From: Polyangium sp. y55x31
GTDB taxonomy: Bacteria > Myxococcota_A > Polyangia > Polyangiales > Polyangiaceae
Assembly (NCBI RefSeq): GCF_029946505.1
Contig: NZ_JARZHG010000012.1
Span: 62,001 to 126,000 of the forward strand
Reading direction: 5' to 3'
DNA: 64,000 nt
This document shows positions 51,481-61,131 of the stretch, piece after piece. Numbering within the stretch: position 1 is the stretch's first letter; each line of letters starts with the position of its first letter. Below the pieces are notes generated by a model that was not told the origin of the DNA, searched no databases, and saw nothing but the letters and a program-made list of their open reading frames with translations. A program made the translations under genes and the position numbers.

Positions 51481-52569
51481 ATGATTGCTGTGCGCCTCCG
51501 CTCCCTCGCGGCGATTGCCCTGGGTGCCCTGTTCCCGTCGCTCGGCTGCTCGCCTGCTTTGCCGAGCCCCCGCCCGGACGTCGAAACGACGAACGCCCCC
51601 CGCCCAGCGCCTCGCTGGGGGATTGCCATTCATGGAGGCGCGGGCGTCCTGGATCGCGCCTCACTCTCGCCCGAACGCGAGGCCGAGACGCGCGCGGTCC
51701 TCGCGGCGTCGCTCGAAGCGGGGCACGGGATCCTCGCGAAGGGGGGCAGCAGCCTCGACGCCGTCACGGCGGCCATTCGTATCCTCGAAGATTCGCCCCT
51801 CTTCAATGCCGGCAAGGGCGCGGTCTTCACGCACGAGGGCACGAACGAGCTCGACGCGGCTCTCATGAATGGCCACACGCGCGAGGCAGGCGCGGTGGCC
51901 GGGCTGCGCCACGTGCGAAACCCCATCACGCTCGCGCGATCCGTGATGGAGAAGTCACCTCACGTGATGATGATCGGCGAGGGCGCCGAACGTTTCGCCG
52001 AGCAAGAGGGGCTCGAGCTCGTGCCGGAGCGTTATTTTTACACGGAGGAGCGCTGGCAGGCGCTCCAGCGGGCCCTCGCGGCCGAGAAAAAGGCGCCTCC
52101 GCCGCAGGGCAAGCCGCAGGGCTTCTGGGAGAGCCCCGCGGGGCGTGATCACAAATTCGGCACCGTAGGCGCGGTGGCGCTCGATCAGGCGGGTCACCTC
52201 GCGGCGGGGACGTCGACGGGCGGGATGACGAACAAGCGGTTCGGGCGCGTCGGGGATTCGCCGATCATCGGAGCGGGGACCTACGCGGACGAGGGCTGCG
52301 CGGTGTCGGCGACGGGGCACGGGGAATATTTCATTCGATACACGGTGGCCCGCGACGTGTGCGCGCGGGTCGATTATGCAGGAATGACGATCGGGGCGGC
52401 AGCGGATCGGGTGGTGATGGACATTCTGGTGAAGGCCGGAGGCGAGGGGGGCCTCATCGCCATGGACGCACAGGGAAACGTGGCCATGCCGTTCAATTCG
52501 AAGGGGATGTACCGCGGATACATGGGGGCGGACGGGATCACGTCCGTGTCGATCTTCCGGGATCGGTGA
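51481..52569 (+). CDS. Isoaspartyl peptidase / L-asparaginase (Ntn hydrolase), lipoprotein
   Basis: A 362-residue protein with an N-terminal signal and lipobox (FPSLGCS). The mature part is a plant-type asparaginase: WGIAIHGGAGVL start, GKGAVFTHEGTNELDAALM, then the autocleavage site before Thr in DHKFGTVGAVA, and GAGTYAD later. Self-cleavage at the Thr would give alpha and beta subunits. It would remove beta-aspartyl dipeptides from degraded protein, outside the cytoplasm. The ATG at 51481 is chosen for the signal peptide. It is unlinked to neighbours. Confidence 0.9.
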   Translation: MIAVRLRSLAAIALGALFPSLGCSPALPSPRPDVETTNAPRPAPRWGIAIHGGAGVLDRASLSPEREAETRAVLAASLEAGHGILAKGGSSLDAVTAAIRILEDSPLFNAGKGAVFTHEGTNELDAALMNGHTREAGAVAGLRHVRNPITLARSVMEKSPHVMMIGEGAERFAEQEGLELVPERYFYTEERWQALQRALAAEKKAPPPQGKPQGFWESPAGRDHKFGTVGAVALDQAGHLAAGTSTGGMTNKRFGRVGDSPIIGAGTYADEGCAVSATGHGEYFIRYTVARDVCARVDYAGMTIGAAADRVVMDILVKAGGEGGLIAMDAQGNVAMPFNSKGMYRGYMGADGITSVSIFRDR

Positions 52570-52651
52570 GACGCGGCCCGCGGCCGAGCGCCCCCGGCCG
52601 CCATGTGCGGCGCCGCGTGACGGCGCGTGATTCGTGCCTAGACTGCTCTCC

Positions 52652-53647
52652 ATGAGGCTTGTCGGACAGATCCACGTGACGCTCCGGGGCGAGGTTATCC
52701 ATCGGGAGCCGAGTTTCTGGGAGAAAATCAAGCAACGGCTCGGCGGCTCGCCCGACCTCGCCACGGACCGCGTGCGCGTGGCGTTCGAGGCGAGCTCGCT
52801 CGTCGATGCGATCAAGCGCGCGCTCGTGAGCTTGGGATTCGACAACGCCGTGTCGCTCGTGGTCGACGACACCGTCGTTTTCCAGGACACGGACAGCAAG
52901 GCGGGCGATTTGCCGGATCTCATGCTCGCGATGTCCGAGCACACGTCGCTGTTCGGCAGTGGATTCCGGGAGCTCAGGCTGGCGCTCGAGCACGAGGAGG
53001 CCGGCTTGCACCTGCTCGTGGAGACGCGGGCATTCACCGAGCACCACGCGGGAGAACCTTCGGCGTACGTCTCGATCGGCGGCCGGCTCACGGAGCTCGA
53101 ACCGCGGCGCGGCGAGTCCGCGGAGGACTACCGAAATCGTGTCACGCCGCTCGTCGCGGACAGCACGCGCCTCGACGGCGCGCGGCTCCAGTTCGAATCG
53201 TTCGTGGCGCGCCTCGAGGGCGCCTTGCGGGCCACGATGCCCGAGGCGATCATCTCGCAAAAGCGCGCCGAGGCGCTCGTCGTGCGGCCGTCTCGTGAGC
53301 CGGCGCAGGAGACGAAGCTCGAACCTTCGAACCCTGCTTACGACCCGTACGCGCGGTATTACCCGAGCCCGATGGGGATGATGCTCGACGTCATGCTGAT
53401 CTCGTCGTTCATGCACATGATGCATGCGCCGATGATCCACGTGGTGAACCCGTCGGGAACGCCCGTCGGGTCGGCCGCGGACGTCTCGCAGAACCCGGGG
53501 CTCGCGGAGGCCGGCTCCGCAGATTCGGGCGACGGCGAGGACGTCGACCACGGCGATTTCGGAGGCGACGACGTCGGAGGTGACGACTTCGGAGGCGACG
53601 ACTTCGGAGGTGACGACTTCGGCGGGGATTACGGCGGGTTCGACTGA
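52652..53647 (+). CDS. Protein of unknown function with Gly/Asp-rich tail
   Basis: A 331-residue protein without signal peptide. The first 220 residues are mixed alpha/beta (HVTLRGEVIHREPSFWEKIK, TDRVRVAFEASSL, AGLHLLVETRAFTEHH). A Met/His-rich hydrophobic stretch follows (MGMMLDVMLISSFMHMMHAP, about 240-260), then a tail with five near-copies of GGDDFGGDD. The tail is typical of cytoplasmic proteins that may bind cations or interact with surfaces; no family was recognised. The start at 52652 is preferred to one six codons upstream. Confidence 0.78.
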   Translation: MRLVGQIHVTLRGEVIHREPSFWEKIKQRLGGSPDLATDRVRVAFEASSLVDAIKRALVSLGFDNAVSLVVDDTVVFQDTDSKAGDLPDLMLAMSEHTSLFGSGFRELRLALEHEEAGLHLLVETRAFTEHHAGEPSAYVSIGGRLTELEPRRGESAEDYRNRVTPLVADSTRLDGARLQFESFVARLEGALRATMPEAIISQKRAEALVVRPSREPAQETKLEPSNPAYDPYARYYPSPMGMMLDVMLISSFMHMMHAPMIHVVNPSGTPVGSAADVSQNPGLAEAGSADSGDGEDVDHGDFGGDDVGGDDFGGDDFGGDDFGGDYGGFD

Positions 53648-53820
53648 TTCCCCGGGGCACGATCCCCGTCCCTCCCCTGCACGCTCACCAAAACCGCCCG
53701 CCACCTCCCCATCCCACCGCCAGAGCGCTGACACCTCGTGATGCTGGAAGTTGGCGAGCGCGCAGGAGTGGTGTCTACTCCGTGCGTCGCAGCACCACCC
53801 GCTTCGAGCCCGAGCCCCGT

Positions 53821-54642
53821 ATGCGCACGTCCTCTCGTTTCTTTTCGTCATTCCTCGCGGCGAGCCTGTTCGTCCTCGGGTGTGCCCACCACCCGCCCCC
53901 TCCACCGCCGCAGGAACCCGTGGAGTTCGCGGCCGAGATCGAGCAGGCCGAGAAGCTCGGCGCGAGCCTCCATGCGGTGGACGATGCCTCGGCGGTGGCC
54001 ACCGACGTGCTCCTCGCGGCGGGCGTACTTCCGCGAGACGAGCGCGTGCGCGGTTGGGTCACGCGGCGGGAGGGCGACGGGTTCCGGGTGGAATTCCTCG
54101 GCGAGCTCCCCGAGGGGCTCCGGGTTCTGCACGTCGTGTCCCTCGGCAAAGACGTACGAAAGGAGCCGCGATTCGAATCCCTGGAGCCTCCACGTCCGCC
54201 CGATGCGACGAGCCAGGCCATGTTCCTGGCCCGCCGAACCGCGGCGCGCTCGAGCTTCCGCGCATGCTCGAATCGATACAACGCGGTGGTGCTTCCCGGT
54301 GAGCTCGCCGGGAAATCCGGCTGGCTCGTCTACCTCCTGGCCGCGACCACGGACGCCTCGGAGCGGGTGATTGGCGGCCATCATCGCGTGCTCGTCTCGG
54401 AGGATGGAACCCAGGTGCGCGAGAGCTTCGCGCTCTCGCAAGCGTGCATGACCGTGCGGGAGGAACGCGGGGGGGACAAACGCGCGGCGGCGCTCGTGGT
54501 CGATCACCTCGCCACGCCCGCCCCCACGGAGGCCCACGTCTTCGTGAGCCTGCTCTATGGGATGCCGCTCGTCGTCAAGACGACGCGGGGGCTGTGGAGC
54601 GTGGAGGGAACACGGATCACGCATATCGGAATCGTCAATTGA
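53821..54642 (+). CDS. Lipoprotein of unknown function
   Basis: A 273-residue lipoprotein: signal MRTSSRFFSSFLAASLFVLGC, Cys21, followed by a proline run. The mature part is mixed alpha/beta with a DDASAVATDVLLAAG helix and GFRVEFLGELPEGLRVLHVV strands; no family was recognised. A GTG 13 codons upstream exists, but the signal peptide starts at 53821. A decayed TonB-like fragment follows directly. Confidence 0.8.
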   Translation: MRTSSRFFSSFLAASLFVLGCAHHPPPPPPQEPVEFAAEIEQAEKLGASLHAVDDASAVATDVLLAAGVLPRDERVRGWVTRREGDGFRVEFLGELPEGLRVLHVVSLGKDVRKEPRFESLEPPRPPDATSQAMFLARRTAARSSFRACSNRYNAVVLPGELAGKSGWLVYLLAATTDASERVIGGHHRVLVSEDGTQVRESFALSQACMTVREERGGDKRAAALVVDHLATPAPTEAHVFVSLLYGMPLVVKTTRGLWSVEGTRITHIGIVN

Positions 54643-54663
54643 GCCGGTCCCGGTGAGGCGTGA

Positions 54664-54936
54664 GCCGATGAATCGAAAGATCGCCGAGAGAGGCGCATAT
54701 CGCCCGAGAATACGCCGCCGCCCAGCCTGCGGCCCTTTGTGGACGGCACGATGATCGTGCGTTGCGTGATCACCGGGGAGGGAGCGGTCGAGGGCTGTCG
54801 CGCCTCGAAGACCCTGCCCTACATGGAAAAGGACGTCGCCCGCGCGCTCGAAGCGAGCCGATACACGCCCGTCGAGCTCGCTGGTCGTCCCCTGCGAGTC
54901 GACGACATGTTCGTGCTCGAATTCGTACTTCCCTAG
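54664..54936 (+). pseudogene. Fragment of a TonB C-terminal-domain protein
   Basis: From 54664 one frame reads PENTPPPSLRPFVDGTMIVR and then a recognisable TonB C-terminal domain (VITGEGAVEGCRASKTLPYM, ALEASRYTPVELAGRPL). It has no proper start: only a GTG at 54739 is available inside the domain, there is no ribosome site, and the membrane anchor and linker of TonB proteins are missing. It is most likely the 3' end of a decayed gene. A functional 65-residue product is less likely. Confidence 0.6.
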
Positions 54937-54973
54937 GATGAGCTTGGTCGTCTCAAGGAGCCTCGCCCGGGCC

Positions 54974-55426
54974 CTACTCGGCCGTATGGGTATGGCAATT
55001 GCTGCACGAGAACCCGTTCGGGGCGGTCGTGGGGTCATACTTTTCGACCTGGAGCAGGTCGGCCATGCGAGGCCAGACCTGCTCCCCCATGAACTGGGCC
55101 CACCGCATGTGCTCCGGATCCTTGATGTATTCGAGGAACGCTTCCTCGGACGGGGGTAGGGGGGCGATCTGCGGGCTCGGCATCGCGTAGGTGCCGTCGA
55201 TGGCGCCATTGCCGTGGCAAGTCGTGCAGGCCATGGTCTCGAACTTGGGGTCGAACGCGACGAAGATCTCCTTCATCTCGGGCATGACGACGTCGTTCAT
55301 GAAGACGACGCGCTCTGCGAAGCTCATGTCCTCGTATGCGAGCGGCTCCGCGGCGGGTTCATTGTCCTCTCCACCACATGCGGCGACGAACAGACACACG
55401 GCCATCGAGATGCGCTTCATGTTCAT
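54974..55426 (-). CDS. Di-haem c-type cytochrome lipoprotein
   Basis: A 150-residue lipoprotein: MNMKRISMAVCLFVAACGG, lipobox AAC. Two haem-attachment motifs are present, CTTCH (about residue 66) and CSNCH near the C-terminus, followed by HTHTAE. Between them lies a helical region with candidate axial Met residues. It would carry electrons at the outer side of the membrane. GGGAGAAGAGAC precedes the ATG at 55426; an in-frame ATG two codons later is possible. No redox partner is adjacent. Confidence 0.85.
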   Translation of the reverse strand: MNMKRISMAVCLFVAACGGEDNEPAAEPLAYEDMSFAERVVFMNDVVMPEMKEIFVAFDPKFETMACTTCHGNGAIDGTYAMPSPQIAPLPPSEEAFLEYIKDPEHMRWAQFMGEQVWPRMADLLQVEKYDPTTAPNGFSCSNCHTHTAE

Positions 55427-55566
55427 GTCTCTTCTCCCTCGACCGGGCGGCAAGCCCTGACGCTGCCTTCACGACGAACGAGGGGTCGCGAGATCGACAC
55501 GGCGGCGACTTTTTTTCGACGTCCCTCCAAGTGCTCGAAAGAATTGGACTCTACCCGCGCGCTTTG

Positions 55567-55848
55567 TCAGCCGCGCCCCATCGCGAACGCGATGCCGCTC
55601 TGGAGCGTACCGCGCACCACGAGCCCATCGAGCCCCAAGTCCAGGTCGACGAGCGCCCGCGCCACCTCGGGCCGGATGCCCGTGAGGACGACCTGTGCGC
55701 CGAGCAGCTTCCACGCGCTCGCCTGGCGTAATGCGTCGATCGTCCGTTGCTGCTCGGCGATCTGTCGCTCGAGATCCGCAATACGCTGTCGCAACGGATC
55801 ACCGTGGAACTCCTGGGCTCCGTCCGAGGCGCCATCCAGAGAGGACAT
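55567..55848 (-). pseudogene. Truncated STAS-domain protein
   Basis: A 93-residue frame with a short helical segment (RQRIADLERQIAEQQRTIDAL) joined directly to the second half of a STAS domain (GAQVVLTGIRPEVARALVDL, then VRGTLQSGIAFAMGRG). This half is closely similar to the end of the PAS-PAS-STAS protein at 36375-37637 (GAEVIMTGIRPAVAQALVDL). The strand with the phosphorylation site is missing, so it is probably a deletion derivative rather than an active antagonist. A fusion across the deletion could still be translated. Confidence 0.65.
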
Positions 55849-56431
55849 ACGGACAAAGTACCGGGAATTCCGCCCAGGGGCAATGTAATCGTCGCGACTG
55901 GAACGTTCGCGCAGGAAGCGCTCGCCACAACAATCTCACCACCGCTTCGATTGACGAGTTGTCGCGCTCGTGTGCGAGAAGATACGTGGTCATCCGAAAG
56001 CGTAGAATCCAGGGTGCAAATTTTCGACTGCTTTCGCGAACGCCTTCGGGACAGCCTCCCTTGCATTGAAGGCTGCAATCTCGGCTGCCCTCGCAATCCC
56101 CCTCCCTGGCTGGGAAAAACGGCGCGCTTCGCGGGCGCCACGCTCTTGCCCGAGGCGCAGCCATTGTGAGATCGCGCACGCCACAAGCGTGCACCTATGG
56201 AGTGCACGGACACGGGCACGGCGGGGCTTTTGCAGGGGCTGGATGAGCTGGAGCTCGAGGACGAACACCCCCCGCCCGAACGCGGGCTCCCCCACACCAC
56301 GCCGCAAGAGGCAAGCCGGCGAGCAACCCTCGAGTGGGCACAAGTCAGCCAAAAAAATCAAGGGCGCAGCAAAAATCAGCGCTGCTCTCTGTACCCGCGC
56401 GGCTTCAAGGTGTGGTACATGATGACGAGTT
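55849..56431. other. Intergenic region without recognised genes
   Basis: This 583-bp stretch lies between the truncated STAS gene and the Cys-rich lipoprotein. I find no supported gene, RNA or strong hairpin. Base composition is locally less GC-rich (for example around 56340-56390), which would fit a promoter region or decayed sequence. Confidence 0.4.
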
Positions 56432-58711
56432 ATGCACGGTCGCATCAGTAACTTTCTTCGGATTTTGCTCTCGCTCTCGGTGGTGGGGGCCGCGGCAGGC
56501 TGCGAAGTGGGGGGAGAGTTCCCCGTCGGCGAAGACGCCGGCGCCAGCAGCAGTAGCAGTAGCGGCGCAGGAGGGGGTGATCCCGGGCCCTGCGGGGTGG
56601 ACTGTTCGGCGATCGAGACACCCCAGTGCACGGTCGCGGTGTGCAACACCGGGCAGGTGATCGGCCCGCTGAACACCTGCATCGTGGTCCCCGCGCCAAA
56701 GGGAACCTCGTGCGACGACGGGAAGTTCTGCACCACGAACGACACCTGCGACGAGGGCGCCTGCATCGGCGGAGGTACGAACCACTGCGGGATCGTGCCT
56801 TCTCCCTGTTCGTCGGTCATTTGCTACGAGGACTCGAAGTCCTGCGACGTCACGCCGGTGAACGACGGCACCCCGTGCACCCCGACCGACCTCTGCCAGA
56901 CGAACGGCATATGCAAGATCGGTGAGTGCATCGGCGAGCCCAAGGACTGCACGTTCTCGCCGCTGAACGAGTGCAACTCGGTGTCGTGTGATCCGGCCAC
57001 GGGCAAGTGCGTCGGAAAACCCGACTTCACCAAGGACAACACCCCGTGCGTGCTCACCGGAGACCTTTGCAACGTCAACCGGCGATGCTCGTCCGGGCAA
57101 TGCGTGGGCGGCGTACCCGTGGATTGCACGGCGCTCGACGTCGGCTGCCAGCGCGGTGAGTGCAACCCCGCGAACGGCCTCTGCGGTCCTCGGCCCGCGC
57201 CGGTCGGTACGCCCTGCGCGGAGGGCATCACCGAGTGCCAGGTGGGCGCCTGCGACGTGAAAGGCGTGTGCATCGGGACGCTCGCGCCCGACGGCAGCGA
57301 CTGCAACGACTACAACGCCTGCACGAGCGACGACAAATGCATGGCCGGCGCTTGCGCGGCCGGCGATGCGGTCACGAGCTGCTCGGCGTACCTCCACGAA
57401 GACTTCGAGGTTTGCTCGAACGGCTGGACCTTCGGCGGGGATTGGGAATGCGGCACGCCCGAGAACGTCGGTCCGCCCGCGGCCCACATCGGCAGCGGTT
57501 GCATCGGCACGCAGATCGACGGCCTGTACCACGTGAACCAGCTCTTCAGCAGCGCGGTCGCGGATTCGCCGCCCATCAACCTGGCCGGCGCGACGAGCCC
57601 GCAGCTTTCCTTCTGGGCGTGGGACCACACCGAGGGCGGCACCTTCGACGGCTGGAACCTGAAAATCAGCATCGACGGCGGGCAGAGCTTCACGCAGGTC
57701 ACGACGGTGACCCCGGCCTACAATCTGAGCCTCGTCGGCCAGCCCGCCTGGGGTGGGAATCACTCGGCGGAAGGCTGGCAGAACTACGCGGCGAATCTGA
57801 GCGCCTACGCCGGAAAATCGGTCATCCTGCGCTTCGCCTTCCGCAGCGACGCCGCCACGGTTTACCCGGGCGTATACATCGACGACGTCGTCGTCGCCGA
57901 GCCGCCGCAGATCCCGCTCTACATCACCACGACATCGCCGCTCACGGATGTGTATGCGGGAATGGCTTACTCGGCGCAGATCACCAAGGTCGGCGGCTCG
58001 AGCGACGTGGAGTGGAGCATCAAGGCGGGCGGTCAGAACACGGGCTGGCTGACGATCGATCCGACGACCGGCTTGCTCTCTGGCACGCCGTCGGCGGCGG
58101 AGTCGGGGCCGGTGAGCGTCACCGTGCACGTCGAGGAAAAGACGTTGCCCTCGAATTACGCGGAAAAGACGTTCATCTTCACGGTCAAGCCGAACGCGTA
58201 CTACACGAGCTTCGAGGGCCCCTGCCCGGACGGCTGGACGCTGACCGGCGATTGGCAATGCGGTGTCCCCACGAACGTGGGCCCCGCGACCGCGTATCTG
58301 GGGGCGCAGTGCCTCGCCACGCAGATCGGCGCTCTTTACAGCGTGAGCCAGACGTGGGCGGATACGACCGCCACCTCCCCCGAGATCGACCTCACCGGCT
58401 CGGCGAGCCCGAAGCTCACGTTCCGGATGTGGATCGATACCGAGGGCTCGCAGTTCGATGGCGCCAACCTGAAAATCAGCACCGACGGCGGGATGACCTA
58501 TACCGTCGTCAACAGCGTCGTGCCCGCATACCCGCTGACCATCGACGGCCAGCCCGCCTGGGGTGGTCACCTCGCCGCGCTCGGCTGGCAGCTCGTGCAG
58601 GCCGATCTCTCGGCCTATGCGGGTCAGGTCGTTCGCCTGCGCTTCGCTTTCCGGAGTGACCCTTCCCAGGTCTGGCCCGGCGTCTACATCGACGATATCT
58701 TTGTCGAGTGA
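56432..58711 (+). CDS. Secreted Cys-rich lipoprotein with two jelly-roll-like domains
   Basis: A 759-residue lipoprotein: signal ending GAAAGC (Cys24), then a short Ser-rich linker. Residues about 50-320 hold seven to eight Cys-rich modules of the type DGxxCTxxDxCxxGxCxG, common in Myxococcota surface proteins. Two copies of an about 150-residue beta-sandwich-like domain follow (about 327-490 and 600-759). They share the pattern GWTF/LxGDWxCGxPxNVGP at the start and PGVYIDDxxV at the end, with an Ig/Cadherin-like domain (about 500-590) between. Such repeats suggest carbohydrate or protein binding. The start has only a weak ribosome site. The VWA lipoprotein follows after 10 bases. Confidence 0.85.
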   Translation: MHGRISNFLRILLSLSVVGAAAGCEVGGEFPVGEDAGASSSSSSGAGGGDPGPCGVDCSAIETPQCTVAVCNTGQVIGPLNTCIVVPAPKGTSCDDGKFCTTNDTCDEGACIGGGTNHCGIVPSPCSSVICYEDSKSCDVTPVNDGTPCTPTDLCQTNGICKIGECIGEPKDCTFSPLNECNSVSCDPATGKCVGKPDFTKDNTPCVLTGDLCNVNRRCSSGQCVGGVPVDCTALDVGCQRGECNPANGLCGPRPAPVGTPCAEGITECQVGACDVKGVCIGTLAPDGSDCNDYNACTSDDKCMAGACAAGDAVTSCSAYLHEDFEVCSNGWTFGGDWECGTPENVGPPAAHIGSGCIGTQIDGLYHVNQLFSSAVADSPPINLAGATSPQLSFWAWDHTEGGTFDGWNLKISIDGGQSFTQVTTVTPAYNLSLVGQPAWGGNHSAEGWQNYAANLSAYAGKSVILRFAFRSDAATVYPGVYIDDVVVAEPPQIPLYITTTSPLTDVYAGMAYSAQITKVGGSSDVEWSIKAGGQNTGWLTIDPTTGLLSGTPSAAESGPVSVTVHVEEKTLPSNYAEKTFIFTVKPNAYYTSFEGPCPDGWTLTGDWQCGVPTNVGPATAYLGAQCLATQIGALYSVSQTWADTTATSPEIDLTGSASPKLTFRMWIDTEGSQFDGANLKISTDGGMTYTVVNSVVPAYPLTIDGQPAWGGHLAALGWQLVQADLSAYAGQVVRLRFAFRSDPSQVWPGVYIDDIFVE

Positions 58712-58721
58712 GGAGCAGCCC

Positions 58722-59852
58722 ATGAGCCGCACTTCAAAGACCCATCAGCTTGTTTTCGTATCCCTCACCCTGGCCAGCCTCGCCGTCGCGTGGGCAGGCT
58801 GCGCCACGTCCAATACAAACGAGCCCACGGGGGCGATGAGCAACTCGAGCAGCTCGTCCTCCGGCGAGGGCGGTGCGGGAGGCACCGGCGGAGGCGGAGC
58901 GGGAGGCACCGGTGGAATCGACTTCGATGGCGGAGGCTCCGGCGGCTCCGGCGGCGCTTGCGTCTCCACGAGCGCGGAAGCCCGCCGTATCCCGCTCGAC
59001 ATCGTCTTCCTCATCGACCAGTCGGGCAGCATGTCGGGCTCGAAGTGGACCAACACCACCGCCGCCTTGACGAAGTTTTTCAACGATCCGGCGTCGCTCG
59101 GCATCAGCGCCGGCCTGGTCTACTTCCCGACCCAGGAGCCGTACGACTGCAATCCCACGCACTACGCGCTCCTCGACGTCCCGATCGACGTGCTGCCGAC
59201 GAACGCGTTTGCCTTGACGAACTCGATGCCGGCCGACGCGACGGGGATTGGTACCCCCACGTACGGCGCGCTCAAGGGTGCGCTCGCGGCGGCGACCGCG
59301 TACCAGGACAAGTACCCGACGCACAAGGTCGCCGTCGTCCTGGCCACCGACGGCGAGCCCCTCGGGTGCGAGCCGAAGACGGTCGACGACATCGCGGCCA
59401 TCGCCTACAGCGCGCGTGAATACAACGGTGTTCGCACGTATGTCATCGGCGTGGCCGGCTCGCAAATCGCGACCCTCAACAAGATCGCAGTGGGGGGCGG
59501 TACGACGGCGGCCTACGACGTCACGCAGGACATCAGCCTGTTCTCCGCGAAGATGGCCGAAATCCGGCAGGTGGCGCTCGGCTGCGATTTCGAGATCCCG
59601 CCGGCGCCGAACGGCCAGGAGATCGTGCCGGACGAGGTGAACTTCACGTATACGCCGAAGGGCGTGGGCACGCCGAAGATCTTGCCCCGCGCCGACGATC
59701 TCGCCGACTGCAACGACCAGCCTGGTTGGTACTACGACAAGAACGTCGGGCCCACGAAGATCATCCTCTGCCCTGCGTCGTGCACCACGGTGCAAGCCGA
59801 CAACACCGCGAAGGTCAACGTACTCTTCGGCTGCAACTCGATCCTCAATTGA
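58722..59852 (+). CDS. von Willebrand factor A lipoprotein
   Basis: A 376-residue lipoprotein: signal ending AVAWAGC, Cys27, then a Ser/Gly-rich linker (35-80). A VWA domain follows (about 90-270) with the metal-ion site DQSGS in DIVFLIDQSGSMSG and the later Thr/Asp positions in GTPTYGALKG and VVLATDGEP. The C-terminal 90 residues contain several Cys (LGCDFEIPP, CNDQPGW, CPASCTTVQ). AGGAG precedes the ATG. It is ten bases after the Cys-rich protein gene, so the two are likely co-expressed and may form a surface adhesion pair. Confidence 0.88.
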   Translation: MSRTSKTHQLVFVSLTLASLAVAWAGCATSNTNEPTGAMSNSSSSSSGEGGAGGTGGGGAGGTGGIDFDGGGSGGSGGACVSTSAEARRIPLDIVFLIDQSGSMSGSKWTNTTAALTKFFNDPASLGISAGLVYFPTQEPYDCNPTHYALLDVPIDVLPTNAFALTNSMPADATGIGTPTYGALKGALAAATAYQDKYPTHKVAVVLATDGEPLGCEPKTVDDIAAIAYSAREYNGVRTYVIGVAGSQIATLNKIAVGGGTTAAYDVTQDISLFSAKMAEIRQVALGCDFEIPPAPNGQEIVPDEVNFTYTPKGVGTPKILPRADDLADCNDQPGWYYDKNVGPTKIILCPASCTTVQADNTAKVNVLFGCNSILN

Positions 59853-59952
59853 AGGAAACTCGCACGTCTCGCGTCGTTGTTCGAGGGCGCGAAGTCCGCG
59901 CCAGCCGTTCTCGAGGAAAGCCTTAACCTTAACCCAAGAAGTGTAGGACGAT

Positions 59953-61041
59953 ATGCTTGGAAATCATCGCGTCTCTCTGGCCCTCGCGCTCGTGAGCACC
60001 ATGGCCGCCGCGGCCGTGGGTTGTGGCGGCGGCGAGAATAACGTGAACACCGGCGGCGCCGGCGGCACCGGCGGAGAGGGCGGAAGCTCCTCCTCCATGA
60101 GCTCTTCGAGCAGCAGCAGCGGCAGCGGCGGCGCCGGCGGGGGCGCTGTCTGCCCGACGCACGAGGGCACCGTGTTCGCCGTCAGGGAGCTCTACTTCGG
60201 CGAGGGCAACAGCGGCGAGTGGAAGAGCTTCGGATTCAACCTCGACGACAAGGTGTCGACCGGGAATTCGAACGACGTGTGCAAGCCGAACGCGGGCGGC
60301 TCGCCTCAAAATGCATACCCCGACGGCACTGAGGGGATCGACAACTCGTTCGGAAAGAACCTCCTGCCCACGATCCTCTCGATTTATCCGGAGTGGGTGA
60401 ACGACGTCAACAAGGGCATCCAGAACGGGAACTTCACCGCGCTGGTGAAGGCGGAGTGCCTGCCTGCGACGGGCGACGCCCCCGTGCTCTTGAGCAAGCT
60501 CTTCGGCGGGACGACGCTCGGCGGGAGCCCCAAGTTCGACGGGACGGACAAGTGGCCGATCGAGCCCGGGCTCCTCAGCGATCCCATGGATCCGCTGTCG
60601 TCGACGATCCTCTTCGAGCAGAGCTCGGTGACGGGCTCGTTGTTCGATTCGGGCCGGGGCGTGACGGTCGTCCTCTCGGTCCCGGTGCGGACGCCGTCGA
60701 AGAGCACGTCGATCAAGCTGACGTTGTACTCGGCGCACATGACCATGGTCCTCGCCGACGATCGGAAGAGCGCGACGAGCGGCATGATCGGCGGCGTGCT
60801 CAACACCGAGGAGTTCGTGGCCGAGATCAAGAAGGTCGGCGACCTGATGGGCTTGTGCGGCAATTCGCTGTTCGACGGCCTCGTGACCCAGGTCCGCCAG
60901 GCGTCGGACATCCTGACCGACGGCACGCAGGATCCGGAAAAGACGTGCGACGGTATCTCCATGGGCCTCGGGTTCGATATGTACGAGGCGCAGATCGGCG
61001 AGGTCGGGCCGGCGAACCAGGTCGGCGCGGCCTGCCCGTGA
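59953..61041 (+). CDS. Lipoprotein of unknown function
   Basis: A 362-residue lipoprotein: signal ending AAAAVGC, Cys24, and a Gly/Ser-rich linker to about 62. The mature domain is mixed alpha/beta (VFAVRELYFGEGNSGEWKSF, TSIKLTLYSAHMTMVLADD). Four to five Cys are spread over it (CPTHEG, DVCKPN, CLPAT, LCGNS, CDGISM). No family was recognised. It lies 100 bases after the VWA gene on the same strand. Confidence 0.82.
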   Translation: MLGNHRVSLALALVSTMAAAAVGCGGGENNVNTGGAGGTGGEGGSSSSMSSSSSSSGSGGAGGGAVCPTHEGTVFAVRELYFGEGNSGEWKSFGFNLDDKVSTGNSNDVCKPNAGGSPQNAYPDGTEGIDNSFGKNLLPTILSIYPEWVNDVNKGIQNGNFTALVKAECLPATGDAPVLLSKLFGGTTLGGSPKFDGTDKWPIEPGLLSDPMDPLSSTILFEQSSVTGSLFDSGRGVTVVLSVPVRTPSKSTSIKLTLYSAHMTMVLADDRKSATSGMIGGVLNTEEFVAEIKKVGDLMGLCGNSLFDGLVTQVRQASDILTDGTQDPEKTCDGISMGLGFDMYEAQIGEVGPANQVGAACP

Positions 61042-61068
61042 TGGCGAATCGGGGCGACTAGGAATCGT

Positions 61069-61094
61069 GGGGCCCGTACGCTGCAACGGGCCCC
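61069..61094. terminator. Bidirectional hairpin between convergent genes
   Basis: GGGGCCCGT (61069-61077) pairs perfectly with ACGGGCCCC (61086-61094) across an 8-base loop, between the lipoprotein gene (plus) and the convergent membrane protein gene (minus). Confidence 0.7.
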
Positions 61095-61131
61095 GCGTCC
61101 CGCGCCCCGCTCCCCTGCCCCTCCGCCGCGC

